The notes below the pieces were generated by a model, which did no database searches, had not been told where the DNA came from, and saw only the letters and a list, made by a program, of their open reading frames with translations. 64,000 bases of DNA from Pyxidicoccus parkwaysis (lineage in GTDB: Bacteria; Myxococcota; Myxococcia; Myxococcales; Myxococcaceae): the NCBI RefSeq assembly GCF_017301735.1, contig NZ_CP071090.1, positions 10,957,001 through 11,021,000 of the forward strand, written 5' to 3'. The translations under genes were made by a program, and so were the position numbers. This document shows positions 50,794 through 59,597 of the stretch, in pieces; position 1 is the stretch's first letter; each line of letters starts with the position of its first letter.

Positions 50794-51723
50794 ATGGACG
50801 TCTCCCGCGCTTCCGACCTCCTCGGGCAGATACTCGAACGCACGCGGCTGCGAGGGCAGCTCTACTGCCGCACCGTGGCGCGTGCTCCGTGGGGCCTTCG
50901 CTTCCCGACGACATCCGTGGCGACCATGCACCTGGTCACCTCGGGAACCGGGTATCTGGTGCAGGGGCGTGAGGTCATCGCCCTGGGGACCGGGGATGTC
51001 GTGCTGCTGCCTCGGGGAGAGGGCCACTCCGTGGCGGACTCGCCGCGCACGCCGAAGGTGTCTCTGGAGCAGTGGCTGGCGGAGCGCGGTGACGGGCCCG
51101 TGCACGTGCTGGGCGGCAGTGGTGCGGAATCGCGGTTCCTCTGTGGCCACTTCGCGTTCGACGAGCCAGGGGCGCATCCGGTGATGCGGCTGCTGCCCGA
51201 GCGCGTGCACCTGCGCGGGGACTCCGAGGCGGTTCGCGCCATGTTGCCCACGGTGGCGCTGCTGGAGCAGGAGTACGAGCGCTCCGAGCGCGGTGTGTCG
51301 GTGGTCGTGTCCCGGCTGCTCGACGTGCTGCTGGTGCAGGTGTTGCGAGCGTGGGCGGATGAGCAGCCGCAGGGTGGGGCGGGGTGGCTGGGAGCGCTCG
51401 GGGACAGGACGCTCGCGAGCGCGCTGGGGTGGATGCACTCCGAGCCCGCGAGGGACTGGAGCGTGGATGAGCTGGCGCGCCGCTCGGGGACGTCGCGGGC
51501 GACGCTCTCGCGGCGCTTCGCGGCTGAGGTGGGAATGGCGCCTCATGCGTACCTCACACGGCTGCGGATGCAGGAAGCCGCCGCGCAATTGCGCCAGGGA
51601 GACGAGGGGCTCGCGGCGATTGCGGCGCGCGTGGGTTACGACTCCGAGTTCGCGTTCAATCGCGCGTTCCGCCGGTACATGGGCGTGCCTCCCGGGTTGT
51701 ATCGGCGGCAGGCCCGGTCCTGA
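50794..51723 (+). CDS. AraC-family regulator with cupin sensor
   Basis: The 309-residue protein has an N-terminal cupin-like sensor (about 25-180, MHLVTSGTGYLVQGREVIAL, GTGDVVLLPRGEGHSVAD). The C-terminal AraC DNA-binding pair of helix-turn-helix motifs follows (about 205-305, WSVDELARRSGTSRATLSRR, GLAAIAARVGYDSEFAFNRA, FRRYMGVPPGLYRR). It probably regulates the divergent DUF4267 gene and itself from the gap between them. The ligand is unknown. Confidence 0.88.
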   Translation: MDVSRASDLLGQILERTRLRGQLYCRTVARAPWGLRFPTTSVATMHLVTSGTGYLVQGREVIALGTGDVVLLPRGEGHSVADSPRTPKVSLEQWLAERGDGPVHVLGGSGAESRFLCGHFAFDEPGAHPVMRLLPERVHLRGDSEAVRAMLPTVALLEQEYERSERGVSVVVSRLLDVLLVQVLRAWADEQPQGGAGWLGALGDRTLASALGWMHSEPARDWSVDELARRSGTSRATLSRRFAAEVGMAPHAYLTRLRMQEAAAQLRQGDEGLAAIAARVGYDSEFAFNRAFRRYMGVPPGLYRRQARS

Positions 51724-51777
51724 GTTGTTTCAGCTCGGGCACGCCGCGTTGGCGACGCGCCCCGAGCTCGGCACAAC
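51724..51777. terminator. Nested hairpin between convergent genes
   Basis: AGCTCGGG at 51732-51739 pairs perfectly with CCCGAGCT at 51761-51768. GTTGT and ACAAC at the edges can extend it, and CGCGT/ACGCG forms an inner stem. It begins at the stop of the AraC gene and probably ends transcription from both sides. Confidence 0.65.
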
Positions 51778-51882
51778 CACCGTAGGTGGCGTAGGTCGCC
51801 CCGCACGACTGGAGCGCGCGGGTGGACCCATGTCACACGAGCTCGCGACGGATGGCCCGGCTCCGGGCACTCGGCGTCAGCT

Positions 51883-52116
51883 TCAATCCACCACGATGGG
51901 ACAGCCGGCGGGAGTGGCACAGGAGGTGACGGCTCCCGATGCGCTCCGGCAACAGGTGGTGCAGTACTGTCCAGTCGGAGTCGGGCCACACTTCCCGACC
52001 TCGCCGTCGAGCCGGTCGGGCGACACGGCCTCGGTGGAGGGCTCCGTATCCGCCTCCGTTCCGCCACACCCCATCAACAGCGCCGCCACCAGCAGTCCAC
52101 TGAGAGTGCCTCGCAT
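51883..52116 (-). CDS. Small Cys-rich lipoprotein
   Basis: The 77-residue product has a lipoprotein signal (MRGTLSGLLVAALLMGC) and six further Cys residues in the mature part (GKCGPTPTGQYCTTCCRS, SCATPAGCPIVVD). AGGAG lies about six bases before the ATG. The frame stays open upstream to 52308 without coding character. Small Cys-rich lipoproteins like this are abundant in myxobacteria; the function is unknown. The Cys pairs suggest a compact disulfide fold at the cell surface. Confidence 0.72.
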   Translation of the reverse strand: MRGTLSGLLVAALLMGCGGTEADTEPSTEAVSPDRLDGEVGKCGPTPTGQYCTTCCRSASGAVTSCATPAGCPIVVD

Positions 52117-52172
52117 GCATGCTCCTGGGTCTGGGTTCAGGTGTTGACGGGTTGCAATAGTATCACGCTTCT

Positions 52173-52658
52173 TCAGGTGACGTTCTTCCGCGTCCGAACG
52201 CGCACGCGGTCGAGCAGCGCGACGACCAGGAAGGCGGCTACGTACATCGTGCCCACGAGGAACGGGGGATGGACGAATGCGACCAGCGCGATGGAAAGGA
52301 CGAGACACTCCAGGAGGACGACGACCAGCGTCCAGCCCCAGCTTCTTCCGATGACGACCTGGTCCGGAGGCGGGCTCCAGCCATGGGACATCAGGCGCTC
52401 GACTTCGGATCGGAACGCGGCTCGTTCTTCCTCCGTCGCGGCGAACCAGGCCCAGGTATCACGCAGGAAGACGCCCGACCACAGTCCAAACAAGGCCATG
52501 TGCACGAGGGACTCTTCGTTGACCGCCGCCAGGATGGCCCCACAGGCCAGGATGGCCGCCATGCATCCCATGAGGACGTAACCGGAGCTGTGGGTCGGCG
52601 AAAAGATGCTTCGCCGCCCCCTACCGAACCGCACGACGAGTTTGGGATGCCATGCCAT
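52173..52658 (-). CDS. Membrane protein of unknown function
   Basis: The 161-residue product starts at ATG 52658 (MAWHPKLVVRFGRGRR). It has two hydrophobic hairpins, about 28-64 (SGYVLMGCMAAILACGAILA, MALFGLWSGVFL) and 108-152 (GWTLVVVLLECLVLSIALVA, FLVGTMYVAAFLVVALL), with a soluble loop between. No ribosome binding site is clear at this ATG. The family is not recognised. The gene is divergent from the 2OG-Fe(II) oxygenase gene. Confidence 0.68.
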   Translation of the reverse strand: MAWHPKLVVRFGRGRRSIFSPTHSSGYVLMGCMAAILACGAILAAVNEESLVHMALFGLWSGVFLRDTWAWFAATEEERAAFRSEVERLMSHGWSPPPDQVVIGRSWGWTLVVVLLECLVLSIALVAFVHPPFLVGTMYVAAFLVVALLDRVRVRTRKNVT

Positions 52659-52819
52659 GGCGTGAATTCTATGAACCCCGCTCTCTTTTTGCGCAAGTAG
52701 CGGGTCGCCTCCCGCACGTGTCTGCGACATCTCTTCAGCTGAAGGGAGCGCACGAACATGGATTGCGGAGCGATGAGGCATGGGACGGCACGGCTGGCGG
52801 CTCGCGCGGAGGTGTCGCG

Positions 52820-53557
52820 ATGACAGCCGCGCTTCGTCGCCGCAAGGCTGCTTCCCTCTCGGAGCGCATAGCGGCGCTCGACTGGGAGCGCATCTCGGCG
52901 GACCTGGACACTCAAGGCTGCGCCACGGTGAGCGCGCTGCTCACTCCGGCGGAGTGTGTGGCGCTCGCGGAGACCTATTCGTCGGACACCGCGTTCCGCA
53001 GCCGCGTGGTCATGGCCCGTCACGGCTTCGGCCGTGGCGAGTACAAGTACTTCGCTCATCCGCTTCCTGAGACCGTCTCCACGCTCCGCACCGAGCTGTA
53101 CCCGCAGCTCTCGCGCATCGCCAATCGGTGGAACGAGACCCTGGGCATCGACGTGCGCTACCCGGACGCGCATGAGGCATTCCTCGCGCGCTGCCACGAA
53201 GCCGGGCAGACGCGGCCGACGCCGCTGCTCCTCCAGTACGGCGAGGGCGACTACAACTGCCTCCACCAGGACCTCTACGGCGAGCACGTCTTTCCGCTCC
53301 AGGTCGCCTTCCTTCTCTCTGTCCCGGGAGAGGACTTCACTGGCGGAGAGTTCGTCCTCACGGAGCAGCGCCCGCGCATGCAGTCCCGCGCGGAGGTGGT
53401 GCCGCTGGGGCAGGGGGACGGCGTCATCTTCGCGGTCCACCACCGCCCGGTGAAGGGCACTCGCGGCCACTACCGCGTCAACATGCGTCACGGCGTGAGC
53501 CGGCTGCGCTCCGGACGCCGGCACACGGTGGGCATCATCTTCCACGACGCTCAATGA
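52820..53557 (+). CDS. 2OG-Fe(II) oxygenase
   Basis: The 245-residue protein starts at ATG 52820 with GGAGGT six bases upstream. It matches the COG3826-type prolyl-hydroxylase-like proteins: LLLQYGEGDYNCLHQDLYGE contains the HxD iron ligands, and GHYRVNMRHGVSRLRSG holds the distal His and the Arg that binds 2-oxoglutarate. DFTGGEFVLTEQRPRMQS is another conserved block. It would hydroxylate a protein or small molecule in the cytoplasm. The substrate is unknown. A hairpin follows 20 bases after the stop. Confidence 0.87.
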   Translation: MTAALRRRKAASLSERIAALDWERISADLDTQGCATVSALLTPAECVALAETYSSDTAFRSRVVMARHGFGRGEYKYFAHPLPETVSTLRTELYPQLSRIANRWNETLGIDVRYPDAHEAFLARCHEAGQTRPTPLLLQYGEGDYNCLHQDLYGEHVFPLQVAFLLSVPGEDFTGGEFVLTEQRPRMQSRAEVVPLGQGDGVIFAVHHRPVKGTRGHYRVNMRHGVSRLRSGRRHTVGIIFHDAQ

Positions 53558-53577
53558 AGTTAGTGCTCGCCGCGATT

Positions 53578-53603
53578 GATGCGCGACCCATGCAACGCGC
53601 ATC
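53578..53603 (+). terminator. Hairpin after the 2OG oxygenase gene
   Basis: GATGCGCG at 53578-53585 pairs perfectly with CGCGCATC at 53596-53603 around ten bases. It lies 20 bases after the stop codon. There is no T tract. Confidence 0.55.
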
Positions 53604-53955
53604 TGCTAACGGTAGAGAGGCATTCGGTGCGTAGTATTCCGGCTGGGCCTGTGCGACTCGAAGGCGCCGCGCTCCCCCCGAAGTTGTCACTCCATCGCGT
53701 TTGCGATGAAGCCAGGAAGCAGCGTTCTATTGCTCTCGGCCGTTCTGGCGGGCGGACGCGGCGTCAATCGAGCATGGGCAATTTCTGGAGCGCCATACCT
53801 CTGCAGGGTGAGTAGGTCCGGATGGCTATGCCCTTGAGGCGACTGGCCCTGGCAGTCCATCGTGAATGAATGTTCGTCTCGGCCTTGCCCAGGGATGAGT
53901 CCGGGTCGGTCTTGCCCCGGTCTGCCCGTGTTTGTTGTGAAGGGATTCATCTGGA
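53604..53955. other. Upstream region of the Zorya operon
   Basis: I see no credible protein gene here; a short open frame from 53576 to 53815 lacks coding character and a ribosome binding site. The sequence is less GC-rich than the surroundings, with imperfect direct repeats containing CTTGCCC near 53882-53925. It should carry the operon promoter and possibly regulatory RNA or operator sites, but no convincing promoter pair can be named. Confidence 0.4.
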
Positions 53956-56826
53956 ATGCTTGGTCCAGTGACTCCAGACTTGCGCGCGCGTTGGTTCGTC
54001 GAAGCCGATACGTTGTGTATTTCCTTGAAGGACCTTCCTCGCGAGCTTGCGTCTCGCGTTGCGCTTCGTGAGGAAGAGTGGGCATCCAGGGGGTGGCGCG
54101 AAGCACACCATGCGCGCTTTTCCATGAGCCAGTGGGGCGCCCTGGGGCGACCCGTCGAGGGCGGAGTTGATGACGAGGAGCGCGCCGCCCTTCAGGAAGA
54201 GTGGGTCACGCTCCAGCACCTGCTCATGGACCTGCTGGAGCTCGAACAACAGGACGTGAGCTGCGAGGTGGTGGGTATTCCTGGAGGGAGGGGGGCGCGA
54301 TACCGCATCCGCGTGGATGGTAAGGCCATTCCCGAGCCGCCAGCGGCCTTGCCCTGGTTCGTCTCTCAGCGAGAAGGAGTTCATCGCCCACTGACGCCGA
54401 CGGCAGCCTGGGCGTGTGTCGAGGCCGGCTTCGCGACCCATGCTGTGCCTGCCGCGCAGCTTGCGCGCGTGGCCCGCCTTCGAGGCGGGCTGGAGACTGC
54501 TTCCAGGTTGCTGGAGGGGAGGATTCAGTTCTCCCCCACGGGGTACCTCCAGAAGTTCGAGCCCCAACCCGTCACACGGCTGCGGCTGCGCTGGGATCGC
54601 GAGGCCGACAACCCGAAGGTCGTCTCCCTTCAACCTTTCGCCATCCGTCCGGACGGAACGTCGGTACCGCTGCCCCTCGAAAGTCTTCGCTCTGGCGGCA
54701 TCGCGGGGGACGCACACCGCCCGTTGCTGCTCCCTGAGGGCGCCGAAGAGGTGCTGGAGCGCGTCCGTCCGTTGCAGCGTCGCCTCCCCAGGGACGTGGC
54801 GCGTGAGTTTTCGGATCCTGCTTGTCTCGTCCCCGAGGGACGCAATGCGGATGGGTTCCTGGACCTGTCCGAGTATTCGGAGCGGGTGGAGGGTTTCGAG
54901 GTACTACGGGGCAGGCAGCCCTCCGAGCGGATGGAGGGCTCGGGGCTGGAGTGGTTCGTGCCGGTGGAGGAGGACGGGTTCTCGCTCACGCTCCAGGTCG
55001 AGTCGGAGGACGGCGGGCCTCCTCGCTCGATTCATCTAACTTCGCGCGAAGAGGCGCTGGAGTTGTTGCAGCGCAACGACGCCGCCTTGAAGCAGGGTGG
55101 CTCCATTCCGCTGCTCGTGAAGGGCATCCCTTTCCCCGCAAGCGATGCACTGGGCAGTCAGCTCCGTGGCGCGCTGGGGGTGACGGAAGCGCCGGACCGG
55201 GAGGCGGACGCGGCGGAGTCTGGGAATGGAGGCTCGTCGAAGGCAGGCGGGCATGTCGGCGCAATCATCAAAGAGGGGGGCATTGCCTCTCAGGTGCCTC
55301 GTTCCGAGGCGGTACAGCATTTCGTGCCCTGGCAAACGCTCGCGCGGGCGCTGCGGCCTGACGTTCGGCTCAAGCCCCACCAGGAAAAGGGGCTCGAGTG
55401 GCTGTGGCAGCACGCAAAGTCCGGTCAGTCAGGCGTGCTCCTCGCGGACGATATGGGCCTGGGGAAGACCCTGCAGGTTGCGTGCTTCCTGACGCTGAGA
55501 CAGTTGGAGACACCACCTGCCCAGCGGCGCCCGCACCTGGTGGTCTGCCCCACCATCCTGCTCGAAAACTGGAGGCAGGAACTGGAGCGCTTCTTCGAGG
55601 CGCACGTCTGGCCCGCGCCCTACGTGCTGCATGACGCAGGGGTGCACGCGGTGATGCGTGAGGGCGGGCTCAACACGGCCTTCCTCTCCCGGCAGGAGCT
55701 CATCCTCACCAACTACGAGACGCTCGGTGCTCACCAACGCTCGCTGCTGAAGGTGGACTTCGACGTCGTTGTCTTCGACGAGGCCCACAACCTCAAGAAC
55801 CCGGACACCCTGCGCTCCCGTGCGGCGCGAGCTCTCAAACGGGGCTTTGCCGTCGCCCTGACGGGAACTCCCGTTGAGAACGAGCTCCTCGATGTCTGGG
55901 CCATCTACGACGCCATCCAGAGCCGGATGCCCCGTGTCTTCGACACGCGCGCATCCTTCCGGCAGCAGTTCCAGGGCGACGGCGCTGTGCAGTCACTTCG
56001 TCAGGCACTCGGCTACCCCAAGTCGGACTGCACGCTGCTGCGCCGCGAGAAGTCGGAGGCGCTCAAGGACCTGCCTCCCAAACTCCCCCGGGTCGTCGAG
56101 GTGGAGATGACGCCCTCTCAAGAGGACGCGGAGCGGAGCATCAGCGCTCAGGTTCGGGCGAAGGGCGCCTTCTGGGCGCTCGACGCTCTCCAGAAGCTCT
56201 ACCAGCATCCGTCGCTGCTGCACGGTTCTCGCCGCCTGTCCACCGCGACGGTGCTCTCAGAGAGTCCGAAGACTGCGCTGTGCCTGAAGCTGCTCAAGGA
56301 GATTGCGGCTGGTGGCAGTGGCGCGGAGCCGGAGAAGGCGCTGGTGTTCGTGCTGTCGCGTGCCATGCAGGACCTGCTGGCCCAGCTCATCCAGGAGGAG
56401 TTCGGCCTCGACACGGTGCCCATCATCAACGGGGACCCGGAGAACCGGCGTCTGGCGTTGCGCCACATCGACGCGTTCTCCCGGGCCAGCAGCTTCCGCG
56501 TCCTCATCCTGAGCCCCATTGCGGCGGGTGCGGGGCTCAACATCGTGGCCGCCAACCACGTCATCCACTACGGACGCTGGTGGAACCCCGCGAAGGAAGA
56601 CCAGGCCACGGACCGGGCACACCGCATCGGCCAGACGCGGAATGTGCATGTCTACTACCCGCTACTGCACCGACGGGGCTCGCCCGATGCGGGCTTCGAC
56701 AAGCAACTGCACGCGCTCGTCGAGCGCAAGCGCGCCATGGCGCGAGGGTTCCTGTCGCCAGAGGTGGATGACGCGAGCCAGTACGCGAAGGTGCTTCAGG
56801 AGTCCGAGCGTGAAGGGGAGGTGTGA
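53956..56826 (+). CDS. zorD: ZorD-like SNF2 helicase, first gene of Zorya operon
   Basis: The 956-residue protein has a long N-terminal region (1-470) of unknown fold, then a complete SNF2 helicase core. Walker A is ADDMGLGKT (Lys504), the DEAH box is at 608-611 in VVFDEAHNLKN, followed by LTGTPVENELLDVW, and motif VI QATDRAHRIGQ starts at 883. Nothing resembling a nuclease follows the helicase core. In type I Zorya the ZorD helicase acts on invading phage DNA once ZorA/ZorB signal infection. Three bases separate it from zorA. The identity rests on the adjoining zorA, zorB and zorC genes; alone it would only be an SNF2 helicase. Confidence 0.82.
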   Translation: MLGPVTPDLRARWFVEADTLCISLKDLPRELASRVALREEEWASRGWREAHHARFSMSQWGALGRPVEGGVDDEERAALQEEWVTLQHLLMDLLELEQQDVSCEVVGIPGGRGARYRIRVDGKAIPEPPAALPWFVSQREGVHRPLTPTAAWACVEAGFATHAVPAAQLARVARLRGGLETASRLLEGRIQFSPTGYLQKFEPQPVTRLRLRWDREADNPKVVSLQPFAIRPDGTSVPLPLESLRSGGIAGDAHRPLLLPEGAEEVLERVRPLQRRLPRDVAREFSDPACLVPEGRNADGFLDLSEYSERVEGFEVLRGRQPSERMEGSGLEWFVPVEEDGFSLTLQVESEDGGPPRSIHLTSREEALELLQRNDAALKQGGSIPLLVKGIPFPASDALGSQLRGALGVTEAPDREADAAESGNGGSSKAGGHVGAIIKEGGIASQVPRSEAVQHFVPWQTLARALRPDVRLKPHQEKGLEWLWQHAKSGQSGVLLADDMGLGKTLQVACFLTLRQLETPPAQRRPHLVVCPTILLENWRQELERFFEAHVWPAPYVLHDAGVHAVMREGGLNTAFLSRQELILTNYETLGAHQRSLLKVDFDVVVFDEAHNLKNPDTLRSRAARALKRGFAVALTGTPVENELLDVWAIYDAIQSRMPRVFDTRASFRQQFQGDGAVQSLRQALGYPKSDCTLLRREKSEALKDLPPKLPRVVEVEMTPSQEDAERSISAQVRAKGAFWALDALQKLYQHPSLLHGSRRLSTATVLSESPKTALCLKLLKEIAAGGSGAEPEKALVFVLSRAMQDLLAQLIQEEFGLDTVPIINGDPENRRLALRHIDAFSRASSFRVLILSPIAAGAGLNIVAANHVIHYGRWWNPAKEDQATDRAHRIGQTRNVHVYYPLLHRRGSPDAGFDKQLHALVERKRAMARGFLSPEVDDASQYAKVLQESEREGEV

Positions 56827-56829
56827 CTC

Positions 56830-58857
56830 ATGACCTTCTGGTCCAACGTGTTGCAGGACACGCTGCTGGTGTCGGTCGTCGCGGTGATGTTCTGCATGAT
56901 TGTGCTGGCGCACGCGGCAGCCGCGCTGCGTGGACGTATGCTGATGGGGGCGGTCCAGGCGCTGGAGTCCCAGTTGAAGGCGTTGCTCACGGGGGCGCGC
57001 GCCGAGCCTACGGGGCGCGTGGAGGCGCGGGCCCTGTGGCGCGCCATCCGCGAGCAGCTCGTCTTTCCTCCGGGAAGCCAGAAGGTTCCGGGGCCCGTCC
57101 TCATCCGCACCTCGCCGTCACGGGAGTTGCGCGAGACGTGCCGGGCCCTGTTCCGGCATTCGTTCGGGCAGGGCCTGGGGCGCAACCTGACGGGGCTCGC
57201 GCTGGTGATGACCTTCGGTCTCCTCGGCTACACGCTCGTCATGCCCGTGCAGGAGGCGCTGCGGAGCTCCAGCACGGCGGGGTCGGCCTCCCAGGCGGAC
57301 CTGCTCTCGCAGGCCATTGGTGGTATGGGCGCGAAGTTCTTCGTCTCCGCCGTGGGTCTGGCGGGCTCGTTCCTCTTCCAGGCCTTCTCTTCGCTCATGG
57401 AGCGGCGACTGCTGGCTCGGCTGGACGCGATGCGGGTGCTCTTCGAGCAGGAGACCCGCACGCTCGACGCGCATGAGGTCCTGAAGGCCGACGCGCGCGG
57501 AGACGCACTGGGGGCGCTGCGCGCCGAGTTGGTCCAGACGCGCGAGGAGCTGTGCTCTCAGCTGGAGAAGTTGGAGAGCGTCAATGTCAGTCTCCAGGAG
57601 ATTGGCGGCGACGTGAAGACGCACCTGGGCACGATGATGAAGGAGCACGTGGGCGACGTGCTGACGCGCCAGCTCACCGCCGTTGAGGTGACGGCGCGGG
57701 AAATCGCTGAGAACCTCCAGCGCACCATTGCCACTGGCTTCGCCACGACCTTGCAGCAGGAGATGTCCACAGTCCGCGAGCATCTGGAGGGAATCCAGAA
57801 GGCCCTCTCCGAGCGGCAGGAGCACGACCTCGGTCGAATCCTCGAACAGCTCAGGGACTTTGTGTCCGGAGGCTTCCATTCCCAGTCGCAGGACATGGCC
57901 CGCCAGTTGGAGCAGCTCACGGCCGTGTTCCCGAGGCTGGAGAGCCAGTTCGACAGCCTCTCCAGGAGTCTGGGGGAGAACGCGCGCCAGTGGGGGAGCG
58001 AGAACCAGCGCGCCATCGACACGCTCGCGGAGAAGGTCACCTCGATGGTGGGCAGCTTCGACCAGGTGCGTAGTGACTTGGAGGCGGCCACCGCGCGGGT
58101 GCTCAAAGCCTCGACCGAGTCCTCGCACCGGCTGAACTCCGAGAACCAGCAGGTGCTGGGACAACTCAGTGGCACGGTGTCCGAGGTAGTGGGGCGTTTC
58201 GAAGAGGTGCTCGCGGGAATGAATGGCAGCACGAAGGCCCTGATGCAGGCCGCTGCCTCCTCCGCGCAGAACCTCCAGGACCACACGGTCCGTCAGTCGG
58301 AGAGCCTTGGTGACCATGTAAAGGCGCTTCAGGCTGCCGCGAACGTGGGGATGCAGGATCTGAACGTTCGCTCCGAGGCGTTCTCCCGGAGCATGCAGCA
58401 GACGCAGGATGGGCTACTGGGGCTCACGAAGCAGCTTCAAGAGGCCGCCGCGCAGCTCGTGTCCGCCACGAAGGGCGTCAGCGCGACGCAGGACGGTGCC
58501 AGCAAGGTCACCACCCAGATGGTCCAGGTGGCGGACAGCTTCAACAAGGCGGCGAGCGCCTTCCAGCAGCAGTCGGCGGGGCGGCTGGCTGTCGTCGAGG
58601 ACGAACGGCGCCTGCTCACTGCGCAGAAGGAGGCGCTGGACAGGGTGGACCCACTGCTCTCTGGGCTGGTTCGGACCTACGAGGAGTCCGTCAAGAGCCA
58701 GGTCCAGTACTTGAGTAGCCAGTGGATGCAGGTGATGAACAAGCTCACGTCCGTGTCCGAGACGGCCTCTGGTGAGCTTGCCCAGGGAGTGGACGAGTTG
58801 TCCGACGTGGTGAAGGAGTTGAAGGACGCGCTGAAGCAGCAGGCGAGGCGCACATGA
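56830..58857 (+). CDS. zorA: ZorA-like MotA-type channel protein with long coiled-coil tail
   Basis: The 675-residue protein has transmembrane helices near residues 8-30 (VLQDTLLVSVVAVMFCMIVL), 122-140 (GLALVMTFGLLGYTLVMPV) and 170-192 (FFVSAVGLAGSFLFQAFSSL). About 480 residues of continuous heptad-like coiled coil follow (LEKLESVNVSLQEIGG, QSESLGDHVKALQAAAN). That is the ZorA layout: a MotA-like motor ring with a long cytoplasmic tail that transmits the phage signal. Its stop overlaps the zorB ATG by four bases. It is the second gene of the operon. The coiled coil alone would be ambiguous; with ZorB beside it the call is strong. Confidence 0.87.
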   Translation: MTFWSNVLQDTLLVSVVAVMFCMIVLAHAAAALRGRMLMGAVQALESQLKALLTGARAEPTGRVEARALWRAIREQLVFPPGSQKVPGPVLIRTSPSRELRETCRALFRHSFGQGLGRNLTGLALVMTFGLLGYTLVMPVQEALRSSSTAGSASQADLLSQAIGGMGAKFFVSAVGLAGSFLFQAFSSLMERRLLARLDAMRVLFEQETRTLDAHEVLKADARGDALGALRAELVQTREELCSQLEKLESVNVSLQEIGGDVKTHLGTMMKEHVGDVLTRQLTAVEVTAREIAENLQRTIATGFATTLQQEMSTVREHLEGIQKALSERQEHDLGRILEQLRDFVSGGFHSQSQDMARQLEQLTAVFPRLESQFDSLSRSLGENARQWGSENQRAIDTLAEKVTSMVGSFDQVRSDLEAATARVLKASTESSHRLNSENQQVLGQLSGTVSEVVGRFEEVLAGMNGSTKALMQAAASSAQNLQDHTVRQSESLGDHVKALQAAANVGMQDLNVRSEAFSRSMQQTQDGLLGLTKQLQEAAAQLVSATKGVSATQDGASKVTTQMVQVADSFNKAASAFQQQSAGRLAVVEDERRLLTAQKEALDRVDPLLSGLVRTYEESVKSQVQYLSSQWMQVMNKLTSVSETASGELAQGVDELSDVVKELKDALKQQARRT

Positions 58858-59588
58858 GTGCCGGGGGGGATAGCAGCGAGCGCTCGCTGGCGGACCTCAT
58901 GGCAGGCGTCGCCGTGGTGTTCCTCCTGTTGGCTGTCATCTTCATACTGGAAGCGCGCAAGCAGCAGCAGGCCGCCATCCAGGAGAAGGAGGCCGCCATC
59001 GGCAAGGTGGATTCGCAGAAGGAGGGCGTGCAGGCGTCGCTGGTCGCGCTACGGGCCGACCTCGTCACTTTGGACGCTACGCTGGATGGAGGGTTCATCT
59101 CTCTGAGCGGGCTCGATGGCGGGGTGAACTCGCTGGAAATCGAGTTCAAGAATCTCCAGTTCGGGCTGGGCCAGTGCCGCACGCCTCCGGCCTACGTGAG
59201 CCAGTTCGAGCGCGGCGCCGTGCCGTTGATTCACCGCGTCTGCGAAGCGGTGGACGCCATGCGAGACGCAGGCGCGGAGCCGACCATCATCCTGGAGGGC
59301 CACACGGACGACCGACCATTTCTCGGCACCAGTAATGAATGCGGCGTGCGGAACGGCGTGGCCTCGGCCAGCTTCGAGAACAACGTCAGGGCCAGTTCCG
59401 CGCGGGCCCAGGAGGTGTTCTTCACCGTGCGCAGCCAGCTCGCGGATGCGGGCTACGAACGTGAGTGCCTCGACTCGAACTTCGTCGTTTCGGGGCGGGG
59501 AGAGACGGCGCCGCGCCCAGGCATGTCCAGCAGCGAGCCTGCCAACCGCCGCTTGGTGATTCGCGTCCGCGGAGACCTGCGGCTGTAG
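58854..59588 (+). CDS. zorB: ZorB-like MotB/OmpA-domain protein
   Basis: The 244-residue protein has a single N-terminal transmembrane helix (about 12-34, SLADLMAGVAVVFLLLAVIF) that begins with Asp14, the likely proton-handling residue of MotB-type stators. A short coiled coil follows (about 38-75). The OmpA/MotB peptidoglycan-binding domain comes last (PTIILEGHTDDRP around His150, then ANRRLVIRV). It pairs with ZorA to form a proton-driven motor anchored to the cell wall. The ATG overlaps the zorA stop (ATGA), fixing the ratio of the two. Confidence 0.88.
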   Translation: MSAGGDSSERSLADLMAGVAVVFLLLAVIFILEARKQQQAAIQEKEAAIGKVDSQKEGVQASLVALRADLVTLDATLDGGFISLSGLDGGVNSLEIEFKNLQFGLGQCRTPPAYVSQFERGAVPLIHRVCEAVDAMRDAGAEPTIILEGHTDDRPFLGTSNECGVRNGVASASFENNVRASSARAQEVFFTVRSQLADAGYERECLDSNFVVSGRGETAPRPGMSSSEPANRRLVIRVRGDLRL

Positions 59589-59597
59589 GAGGAACCC

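Noticed and set aside
53576-53815. 79-codon open frame before the Zorya operon
   Set aside because: It has no ribosome binding site, overlaps the hairpin after the oxygenase gene, and its translation shows no coding pattern.
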